64,000 bases of DNA from Aestuariivita boseongensis (GTDB taxonomy: Bacteria; Pseudomonadota; Alphaproteobacteria; Rhodobacterales; Rhodobacteraceae): NCBI RefSeq assembly GCF_001262635.1, contig NZ_JXYH01000012.1, positions 1 through 64,000 on the forward strand, in the 5' to 3' direction. The translations under genes and the position numbers were made by a program. Every line of letters starts with the position of its first letter. Position 1 is the stretch's first letter. The notes under the pieces were generated by a model that had not been told where the DNA came from, did no database searches, and worked only from the letters and a program-made list of their open reading frames with translations. Of this stretch, positions 25,578 through 32,428 are shown piece by piece.

Positions 25578-26327
25578 ATGCCCAAATTTGCAGCAAATAT
25601 TACTCTGCTGTTCGATGAATTGCCCTATCTCGACAGGTTCGACGCGGCGGCGGAGGCCGGTTTCGGCGCGGTCGAGATCCTGTTTCCCTATGACTGGCCG
25701 GGGCAGGAGACACTGCAGGCCCTTCTGAAGAACCGCTTGGATCTGGTTCTGATCAACGCCCCGCCCCCAAACTATACCGGGGGGGAGCCGGGTTTTGCCG
25801 CAATTCCGGGTAATGAGGCACGGTTCGAAAAAGACATCGCGCGGGTCATGCGCTATGTTGATCTGCTCAAGCCGCGCTTTGTCCATGTGATGTCCGGCAA
25901 GGCGCAAGGGGCCGAGGCCGAAGCGACCTTTATTCGCAACCTGCAATGGGCCGCTGACAAGTATCCTGACCAGCAGTTCACGATCGAACCGCTGAACCCC
26001 GACGATCAGCCGGGGTATTTTCTGAACCGTTACGATCTGGCCGCGCGCGTTCTGGATGCGGCAGACCGCCGCAATCTGGGTCTGCAATATGACGCCTATC
26101 ACGCGCAGAAAATCCATGGTGATGCGCTGGCGATTTGGCGCGAATACGGGGGGCGTGCCGCTCATATCCAGATCGGTGACACCCCTGACCGCCGCGCGCC
26201 GCTCAGCGGCGAGATTGATTTCAAAGCGCTGTTCCAGATGATCGACGACAGCGGCTATGCCGGTTGGGTCAGCGGTGAATACCACCCGCGTGGCCGGACC
26301 GAAGAGACGCTTCAATGGATGCGCTAA
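25578..26327 (+). CDS. hyi: hydroxypyruvate isomerase-like TIM-barrel protein (Hyi/OtnI family)
   Basis: This 249-residue protein is a xylose-isomerase-like TIM barrel of the Hyi family. It starts MPKFAANITLLFDELPYLDRF and carries metal/substrate residues in FTIEPLNPDDQPGYFLN (Glu ~141), GLQYDAYHAQKIHGD (~171-185), HIQIGDTPDR (~200) and SGEYHPRG (Glu ~235). Hyi converts hydroxypyruvate and tartronate semialdehyde; OtnI acts on 2-oxo-tetronate phosphates. Substrate cannot be decided, as no glyoxylate-carboligase or tartronate-semialdehyde-reductase genes are nearby. ATG 25578 follows a strong AAGGAGG RBS. A CTGAT-N4-ATCAA half-matching FNR-type palindrome overlaps that RBS. Confidence 0.87.
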   Translation: MPKFAANITLLFDELPYLDRFDAAAEAGFGAVEILFPYDWPGQETLQALLKNRLDLVLINAPPPNYTGGEPGFAAIPGNEARFEKDIARVMRYVDLLKPRFVHVMSGKAQGAEAEATFIRNLQWAADKYPDQQFTIEPLNPDDQPGYFLNRYDLAARVLDAADRRNLGLQYDAYHAQKIHGDALAIWREYGGRAAHIQIGDTPDRRAPLSGEIDFKALFQMIDDSGYAGWVSGEYHPRGRTEETLQWMR

Positions 26328-26410
26328 AAGCTGACGGCAACGTTGTCTCCCACGCAATCAGAGCGCAAAAACACCTCGTCGGAGGTCGGCAAACAAGGTA
26401 AGCCGCCTTC

Positions 26411-27523
26411 ATGAGCGCGACTGACCCTTTCGAAATCTTCCTTGCCGCCACGCCGGGGCTGGAACAGGCCCTGTGCCATGAAGCGCGAGAGGCTGGCTTT
26501 CCCGATCCCGTTGCCGTGCCAGGCGGTGTCACCTTCCAAGGCGGATGGCGGGACGTCTGGCGCGCCAATCTGGTTCTGCGCGGGGCAACCCGTGTGCTGG
26601 CGCGCTTTGGCGGGTTTCCCGTCTTTCACCTGGCGCAGCTGGACAAACGCGCGCGGAAATTCGACTGGTCGGGGGTTCTGCGCCCGGATGTTCCGCTGCG
26701 CGTGGAAGTGACGGCCAAACGTTCCAAGATCTATCACGCAGGCGCGGCGAAACAGCGGATCGAAACTGCTCTGGCAGAAAGCTTCGGCGCGACCCTGTCG
26801 CCGGATGCCACGCTGCAGATCAAGGCGCGGATCGAAGACAATTTCTGCACCTTCAGCGTGGATACCTCCGGCGCGTCCCTGCACAAGCGCGGGTACAAGG
26901 AAGCGGTGGGCAAAGCCCCGCTGCGCGAAACCCTTGCCGCGTTATTTTTGCGGGAATGCGGCTTTACCGGGGATGAGCCGCTGGTCGACCCGATGTGCGG
27001 ATCAGGCACTTTCGTGATCGAAGCCGCCGAACGCGCTCTGGGCCTTCATCCCGGCCGCGCCCGGTCCTTCGCGTTCGAGGATCTGGCAAGTTTCGACCCC
27101 GACGCCTGGGCAGCCCTGCGAAAGCCAGAGACACGGGCCGTACCCAACCTGCGGTTTCGCGGCTATGACCGCGATCAGGGCGCCATCGCGATGAGCACCG
27201 CAAACGCCGCGCGCGCCGGTGTGGGTGCGATCTGTGACTTCACCTGCCAACCCATCAGCGCACTGACCCGGCCCGATGGCCCGCCGGGGCTGGTCATGGT
27301 CAACCCGCCCTATGGCGCGCGGATCGGGAACAAGAAAATGCTTTACGGTCTATACAGCGCGTTGGGCGAGGTCCTGAAAACCAATTTCGCCGGCTGGCGC
27401 GTGGGCATCGTCACCTCTGAGGCCGGTTTGGCCCGCGCCACCGGGCTGCCTTTCGTGGCCAGCACGCCCCCGGTGCCGCTGGGCGGGCTGAAGATCAAAC
27501 TGCACCGCACAGACCCGCTCTAG
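26411..27523 (+). CDS. THUMP-domain class I SAM-dependent RNA methyltransferase (RlmL/TrmN-like)
   Basis: The 370-residue protein has an N-terminal ferredoxin-like/THUMP half (residues ~1-160, with VEVTAKRSKIYHAGAAKQRI). A Rossmann methyltransferase half follows: LVDPMCGSGTFVIEAA (~195-210, SAM-binding), a YDRDQGAIAMSTANAARAG block (~255) and the catalytic NPPYGARIG motif (~303-311), typical of N2-guanine or N6-adenine RNA methylation. Relatives include the N-terminal part of 23S rRNA RlmL (m2G2445) and TrmN/Trm14. Which RNA is modified cannot be told from sequence. It is monocistronic, facing polA. Confidence 0.9.
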   Translation: MSATDPFEIFLAATPGLEQALCHEAREAGFPDPVAVPGGVTFQGGWRDVWRANLVLRGATRVLARFGGFPVFHLAQLDKRARKFDWSGVLRPDVPLRVEVTAKRSKIYHAGAAKQRIETALAESFGATLSPDATLQIKARIEDNFCTFSVDTSGASLHKRGYKEAVGKAPLRETLAALFLRECGFTGDEPLVDPMCGSGTFVIEAAERALGLHPGRARSFAFEDLASFDPDAWAALRKPETRAVPNLRFRGYDRDQGAIAMSTANAARAGVGAICDFTCQPISALTRPDGPPGLVMVNPPYGARIGNKKMLYGLYSALGEVLKTNFAGWRVGIVTSEAGLARATGLPFVASTPPVPLGGLKIKLHRTDPL

Positions 27524-27566
27524 CCGTGCGGCATACCGGATCAATCTTGGAACGTTTGGTGCGAAC

Positions 27567-30368
27567 TCAATGCGCCTCGGCCCAGTTCTGGCCCTGACCG
27601 GCATCGACGATCAACTGCACATCCAGTTTCACTGCAGGGTCGGCCGCGCCTTCCATCACCTCTTTGGCGCGGGCGATGGTGGTGTCGACGGCGTCTTCAT
27701 CCACTTCGAACAGCAATTCGTCATGCACCTGCAGCAGCATTTTGGCCGGGAGGTCTGAAATCGCCTTTGGCATGCGCACCATGGCCCGCCGGATAACATC
27801 CGCCGCCGTACCCTGAATCGGGGCGTTGATTGCCGCACGCTGGGCAAAGCCTGCGCGCGGTCCCTTGGCGTTGATTTCAGGCGTGTGGATCTTCCGGCCA
27901 AACAGCGTCTGCACAAAGCCGTGTTCCTTCGCAAAGGCCTTGGTGTCATCCATATAGGTGCGAATGCCCGGGAAGCGTTCGAAATATCGGTCGATGAAAC
28001 CTTGCGCCTCCCCCCTTGGAATGCGCAGGTTGCGCGCCAGGCCAAAGCCCGAAATCCCATAGATCACACCAAAGTTGATCGCTTTCGCGCGCCGCCGGAT
28101 TTCGGGTGTCATCTCGTCCAGCGGCACATCGAACATCTCGGACGCGGTCATGGCGTGAATGTCCAGCCCATCGGCAAACGCCTGTTTCAGCTGCGGGATA
28201 TCGGCGATATGCGCCAGGATACGCAATTCGATCTGGGAATAGTCCAGCGACAAAAGCACCTTGCCATCCTCGGCAACGAAGGCTTCGCGAATGCGGCGGC
28301 CTTCCTCGGTGCGGATCGGGATATTCTGCAAGTTGGGATCGGTCGACGCCAGCCGCCCGGTCGACGCGCCGGCAATCGAGTATGATGTATGCACCCGGCC
28401 CGTATCAGGATTGATGTGATCCTGAAGCGCGTCCGTATAGGTCGATTTGAGCTTGGACAGCTGCCGCCAGTCCAGCACCCGCGCGGGCAGTTCATGTTCG
28501 GTGGCCAGATCCTCCAGCACGTCCGCGCCAGTGGCATAGGCCCCAGTCTTGCCGCGCTTGCCGCCCTCAAGCCCCATCTTGTCGAACAGGATTTCGCCCA
28601 ACTGCTTGGGAGAACCCACATTGAACGTCTCACCGGCCAGTTCATGGATCTCCGCCTCAAGACCGGCCATCTTCTGTGCAAAGGCGTTGGACATGCGGCT
28701 CAGCGTGTCACGATCCACCTTGATCCCGTCCATCTCCATCCGCGCCAGAACCGGTACCATGGGCCGCTCAAGCGTTTCGTAAACGGTCGTAACCTGCACG
28801 CGATGCAACTGAGGTTTGAACATTTGCCACAGCCTGAGCGTGATATCGGCGTCCTCCGCCGCGTAGGCGACGGCCTCGTCAATCGGGACGAAATCGAAGG
28901 TGCGCGCGGATTTGCCGGTGCCCAGCAGTGGTTTGATCGGAATGGGCGTGTGGTTCAGATACCGTTCCGACAGGGTGTCCATGCCATGCCCATGCTCTCC
29001 GCCATGTAGGGCGTAAGACATCAGCATCGTGTCATCAATCGGGGCCACGTCGATGCCGTAGCGGGCAAAGATCTTGGCGTCATACTTCATGTTCTGCCCG
29101 ATCTTCAGGATCGCAGGATCCTCCAGCACCGGCTTCAGCGCCGCCAGAGCGTCCTCCAGCGGCATTTGCCCCTCCGCCAGCGCGTCCGATCCGAACAGGT
29201 CATCCGACTGCCCCGCCTTGTGGGTCAGCGGGATGTAACAGGCGTGCCCCGCCTCCACACACAGCGAAATCCCCACCAGATCGCACAGCATCTCGTTCAG
29301 GCCGGTGGTTTCAGTATCCACGGCAACCCAGCCGCGTTTGCGGATCTGCGCGACCCAGGCCTCCAGCGCCTGCGCATCGCGCACGCAATCGTATTGCGCC
29401 TCGTCAAACGACGGAGCTTCTGGCGCGTCGCTTTCCTCGTCAGCAGGCTTGGCGGGTGCATCCGGGATGACCGGCGCCTCAACACCAAGGTTCTCTGCGA
29501 TCCGCTTGCTCAGCGTGCGGAACTCCATCTCGGCCAGAAAGCTCATCAGCCGGTCGGGATCGGGGTCGCGTACCTCCAGATCGTCCAGTGTGAAATCCAG
29601 AGGCGTATCCATATCCAGCTGCACCAGCTTCTTCGACAGCTCGATCTGCGCGCGCTTTTCGATCAGCGTTTCCCGGCGTTTGGGCTGCTTGATCTCTTCT
29701 GCGCGGTCCAGAAGCGACTCCAGATCGCCGAACTCGTTGATCAAAAGCGCCGCCGTTTTGATCCCGATACCCGGCGCGCCCGGTACATTGTCGACGCTGT
29801 CCCCGGCCAGGGCCTGCACATCGACCACACGCTCTGGGTATACACCGAATTTCTCGAACACGCCTTCGCGGTCGATCCGCCGGTTCTTCATCGCGTCCAG
29901 CATTTCCACGCCGTCGCCCACCAGCTGCATCAGATCCTTGTCCGAACTGATGATCGTCACCCGTCCGCCAGCATCGCGCGCCTGCACTGCCAGCGTGGCG
30001 ATGATGTCATCGGCCTCGTAGCCCTCTTTCTCCTTGCAGGCGATGTTGAAGGCTTCCGTGGCCTCGCGGGTCAGCGGGATCTGCGGGCGCAGTTCCTCGG
30101 GCATTGCCTCGCGATTGGCCTTGTACTGATCGTACATCTCATTTCGAAACGTATGGCTGCCCTTGTCAAAGATCACCGCCACATGGGTGGGCGCATCCGG
30201 CCCATGGTTTCCTTCCACATAACGGTGCAGCATGTTGCAGAAGCCTGACACCGCACCAATCGGCAGCCCGTCAGATTTGCGCGTCAATGGGGGCAATGCG
30301 TGATAGGCGCGAAAAATAAACGCCGATCCGTCAATCAGATGCAGATGACAACCTTTGCCGAACGCCAT
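27567..30368 (-). CDS. polA: DNA polymerase I
   Basis: The 933-residue protein has all three PolA modules. The 5'-nuclease (~1-300) starts HLHLIDGSAFIFRAYHALPP and includes an ISSDKDLMQLV helix. The 3'-5' proofreading exonuclease (~340-540) has an intact VAVDTETTGLNE motif. The A-family polymerase domain has motif A LLSLDYSQIELRILAH, motif B RRRAKAINFGVIYGIS and motif C LLQVHDELLFEV. It functions in Okazaki-fragment processing and excision repair. Retention of the D-E exonuclease pair means proofreading is probably active, unlike some bacterial PolA. Start ATG 30368 gives the family N-terminus. Confidence 0.97.
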   Translation of the reverse strand: MAFGKGCHLHLIDGSAFIFRAYHALPPLTRKSDGLPIGAVSGFCNMLHRYVEGNHGPDAPTHVAVIFDKGSHTFRNEMYDQYKANREAMPEELRPQIPLTREATEAFNIACKEKEGYEADDIIATLAVQARDAGGRVTIISSDKDLMQLVGDGVEMLDAMKNRRIDREGVFEKFGVYPERVVDVQALAGDSVDNVPGAPGIGIKTAALLINEFGDLESLLDRAEEIKQPKRRETLIEKRAQIELSKKLVQLDMDTPLDFTLDDLEVRDPDPDRLMSFLAEMEFRTLSKRIAENLGVEAPVIPDAPAKPADEESDAPEAPSFDEAQYDCVRDAQALEAWVAQIRKRGWVAVDTETTGLNEMLCDLVGISLCVEAGHACYIPLTHKAGQSDDLFGSDALAEGQMPLEDALAALKPVLEDPAILKIGQNMKYDAKIFARYGIDVAPIDDTMLMSYALHGGEHGHGMDTLSERYLNHTPIPIKPLLGTGKSARTFDFVPIDEAVAYAAEDADITLRLWQMFKPQLHRVQVTTVYETLERPMVPVLARMEMDGIKVDRDTLSRMSNAFAQKMAGLEAEIHELAGETFNVGSPKQLGEILFDKMGLEGGKRGKTGAYATGADVLEDLATEHELPARVLDWRQLSKLKSTYTDALQDHINPDTGRVHTSYSIAGASTGRLASTDPNLQNIPIRTEEGRRIREAFVAEDGKVLLSLDYSQIELRILAHIADIPQLKQAFADGLDIHAMTASEMFDVPLDEMTPEIRRRAKAINFGVIYGISGFGLARNLRIPRGEAQGFIDRYFERFPGIRTYMDDTKAFAKEHGFVQTLFGRKIHTPEINAKGPRAGFAQRAAINAPIQGTAADVIRRAMVRMPKAISDLPAKMLLQVHDELLFEVDEDAVDTTIARAKEVMEGAADPAVKLDVQLIVDAGQGQNWAEAH

Positions 30369-30444
30369 TGCGACCTCCCATCTCCGTTCCGGTCAGGGAT
30401 GGAGTACTGTGCCACAGATGTCCAGTCGGTCAACCTCTCAGCCG

Positions 30445-30921
30445 TCAGAAGGAAAAGATGTCACCGATGTTTTCGACGATTTTAACCAACAGCAAAAACC
30501 CAAGAAAGATCAGCACCATCCACCACATGTATTGCATGAGGATCGCGCCGCCGCCAAAGGTCACAGCATAAAACCCCAACCGCCAGTTTTCCTGTTTAAT
30601 CAGCGACACCATAGCCAGCACAATCGCAATCCCGCCGATCACCGGCGTTGCATAAAAAAGATACTGAAAGATCTGCTGCGACAGAGACACAGGCACAGGC
30701 TCACGTTCCGGCTGGCTCAAGCCCAGAAAAGACCGCCAGGCCGATCGCTTGATGTCTCCGGCGATCTCACCGATCTGCTGCCCGATGGGCACGCTTTCCT
30801 GGCTCGACAGCACTTGCATCTGCACCAACACCAGTACCATCGCCACAACACCGCAAATCACGGCCCAAAACCCCCAGCTGCTTGTGACGCGGGGAGCCTG
30901 TGGATGGATGGCATCGCTCAT
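30445..30921 (-). CDS. conserved small inner-membrane protein of unknown function
   Basis: The 158-residue protein has one N-terminal helix (~16-36, WGFWAVICGVVAMVLVLVQM), an amphipathic middle (~40-85) and three closely spaced hydrophobic segments (~90-155), ending KIVENIGDIFSF. No known domain was recognised. ATG 30921 has good context; a TTG extension to 30975 is less likely. It lies between polA and the CHCC zinc-finger gene on the same strand, but 75-160 base gaps make co-transcription uncertain. The four-helix arrangement resembles a small membrane scaffold, which is inference only. Confidence 0.7.
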   Translation of the reverse strand: MSDAIHPQAPRVTSSWGFWAVICGVVAMVLVLVQMQVLSSQESVPIGQQIGEIAGDIKRSAWRSFLGLSQPEREPVPVSLSQQIFQYLFYATPVIGGIAIVLAMVSLIKQENWRLGFYAVTFGGGAILMQYMWWMVLIFLGFLLLVKIVENIGDIFSF

Positions 30922-31011
30922 GGCTCGATCTCCTCGACTATCAAGCGACGGGCGTAGCAATTCATTATGGCACAAGTGGGGCTACAGGCCCGGGCAAGCG
31001 AACCCTGCAGG

Positions 31012-31043
31012 CTTCTTCTTGCTGAAAATACGGCCGCCGGAGG
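31012..31043 (-). repeat. diverged copy of the CCGTATTT...AGAAGAAG intergenic element
   Basis: On the minus strand it reads GCCTCCGGCGG, CCGTATTTTC, AGCAAGAAGAAG in succession. The CCGTATTT and AGAAGAAG blocks match the two identical 25-base copies at 35504-35528 and 63437-63461. It lies in the 160-base gap downstream of the zinc-finger gene. Confidence 0.4.
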
Positions 31044-31081
31044 CTCCCGCAACCGGCCAGCCGCACGGCCGCCAGATCGGC

Positions 31082-31261
31082 TCAGACCTTGCCTTCGAAA
31101 TCGCGATGTACGTATTTGCAATCGCAATAGGGGCATTCGACCCAGCCGGTATCATCCGGGATCTGCAGCCAGACGCGCGGATGGCCCAAGGCCCCTTCGC
31201 CGCCGTCACAGGCCACACGATAGCTGTCAACGATTTTGGTTTCCGGCGCTTCGATGGTCAT
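31082..31261 (-). CDS. CHCC-type zinc-finger domain protein (NDUFS6-like)
   Basis: The 59-residue protein carries a zf-CHCC domain: Cys in YRVACDGG (~18), His in [10 protein letters not shown] (~27), and [14 protein letters not shown] (~40-53) with the closing cysteines. The fold is shared with mitochondrial complex I subunit NDUFS6. In alphaproteobacteria it is a small stand-alone protein, plausibly an accessory subunit of NADH dehydrogenase (family inference). ATG 31261 follows AAGGA; the upstream in-frame ATGs would run into the divergent ABC gene. Divergent from the ABC ATPase with 85 bases between. Confidence 0.88.
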   Translation of the reverse strand: MTIEAPETKIVDSYRVACDGGEGALGHPRVWLQIPDDTGWVECPYCDCKYVHRDFEGKV

Positions 31262-31346
31262 GCGCTGCGGTCCTTCCGGTTGTCGGCACGGGCAGGTTGA
31301 ACTAGGTGCTTTATGAGCCAAGCAGATCAGAGGGGCAAGAGGCGCG

Positions 31347-32300
31347 GTGACACAAGACGCCATCCGCATAAACGGTCTGGTCAAGACCTACCAGGGCAGC
31401 AAGGGGCAACCCGCCAAAACGGCGCTCAAAGGGGTTGATCTGGCGATCCCTCGCGGATCGGTGTTCGGGCTTTTGGGCCCCAATGGCGCCGGCAAGTCGA
31501 CGCTGATCAATATCCTTGCGGGTCTGGTGACGAAATCTGCGGGCAAGGTGCAGATCTGGGGCTTTGATCAGGACGTGAACCCCAGGCAGTCCCGCGCGGC
31601 CATTGGCGTCATGCCGCAGGAGCTGAACCTCGACCCGTTTTTCACCCCGCGCGCAGCACTTGAGGTGCAGGCGGGGCTCTATGGCGTGCCGAAATCCCAG
31701 CGCCGCAGCGATGAGATTCTTGAGCTGGTGGGCCTATCCGACAAGGCAGAGGTCTATGCCCGGACGCTGTCCGGGGGCATGCGACGCAGGCTTCTTCTGG
31801 CCAAAGCTTTGGTGCACAGGCCCAATGTGCTGGTGCTGGATGAACCGACGGCAGGTGTCGATATCGAACTGCGGCAGATGCTGTGGGACAATGTGCGCAA
31901 TCTCAATGCCGAAGGCATGACGATCATTCTGACCACCCATTATCTGGAAGAAGCGGAAGAGATGTGCGACGAGATCGCCATCATCAACCATGGGGAGGTT
32001 GTGGCGCGCGACAGCACCGAAAACCTGCTGACCACGCTCGATGCCAAAACCTTGGTGATCCATCCCGAAAATGACGTTGCAAAAGCCCCCTCCGCCGACG
32101 GGATCGAGGGAGAGCTGCGCACCGACGGATCGCTGGCCTTTACCTATCGCAGCGGGGTGACAAAGGCCGAAGCGGTTCTGGACATGGTGCGCGAGGCCGG
32201 CATCCGAATTCGCGACCTGCGCAGCGAAGAACCGCATCTGCAGGATGTGTTCCTGGCGCTGACGTCATCGCGGCCAGATTTTGGCGCAAAATCTGGCTGA
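31347..32300 (+). CDS. ABC transporter ATP-binding protein (ABC-2/DrrA-like), no permease adjacent
   Basis: The 317-residue protein is a complete single nucleotide-binding domain. It has Walker [10 protein letters not shown] (~45-53), Q-loop [15 protein letters not shown] (~90), signature [15 protein letters not shown] (~141-155), Walker [13 protein letters not shown] (~161-172) and the H-loop [16 protein letters not shown]-terminal DrrA/CcmA-type extension (~225-317) follows. This class normally pairs with an ABC-2 permease encoded next to it; none is present, as dnaE2 follows. Start is GTG 31347. The last codons and stop are part of the first hairpin of the array at 32274-32382. Confidence 0.9.
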   Translation: MTQDAIRINGLVKTYQGSKGQPAKTALKGVDLAIPRGSVFGLLGPNGAGKSTLINILAGLVTKSAGKVQIWGFDQDVNPRQSRAAIGVMPQELNLDPFFTPRAALEVQAGLYGVPKSQRRSDEILELVGLSDKAEVYARTLSGGMRRRLLLAKALVHRPNVLVLDEPTAGVDIELRQMLWDNVRNLNAEGMTIILTTHYLEEAEEMCDEIAIINHGEVVARDSTENLLTTLDAKTLVIHPENDVAKAPSADGIEGELRTDGSLAFTYRSGVTKAEAVLDMVREAGIRIRDLRSEEPHLQDVFLALTSSRPDFGAKSG

Positions 32301-32382
32301 GAAACTGACGCAGTTTCTCATCGGGACTCGGCCGACAGAGATTTTGCGTCAAAATCTATCCGTTTTCTGTGGCAGAAAACGG
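32274..32382 (+). repeat. array of four perfect triloop hairpins (two tandem units) before dnaE2
   Basis: Four perfect inverted repeats, each with a 3-base loop, follow one another. H1 32274-32296 has arms CCAGATTTTG/CAAAATCTGG; H2 32299-32319 has GAGAAACTG/CAGTTTCTC; H3 32339-32357 has AGATTTTG/CAAAATCT; H4 32360-32382 has CCGTTTTCTG/CAGAAAACGG. H1+H2 and H3+H4 look like tandem units, each followed by ATCGG(G)ACTCG. H2 and H4 differ in sequence but stay perfectly paired, so structure is conserved. The array may end ABC transcription and shield the dnaE2 promoter, or be a mobile REP/BIME-like element. Confidence 0.75.
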
Positions 32383-32388
32383 ATCGGA

Positions 32389-32417
32389 CTCGAAAAAGAA
32401 CAAAACGTGAATATAAT
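32389..32417 (+). promoter_or_regulatory. dnaE2 promoter with LexA-type box
   Basis: TATAAT at 32412-32417 is a perfect -10 hexamer only 11 bases before ATG 32429, so the leader would be very short. GAAC-N7-GAAT at 32398-32412 differs by one base from the alphaproteobacterial LexA box GAAC-N7-GAAC and lies across the spacer, where LexA would block RNA polymerase. The -35 region (32389-32394) is weak. Confidence 0.6.
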
Positions 32418-32428
32418 GGTGCTCTGCC

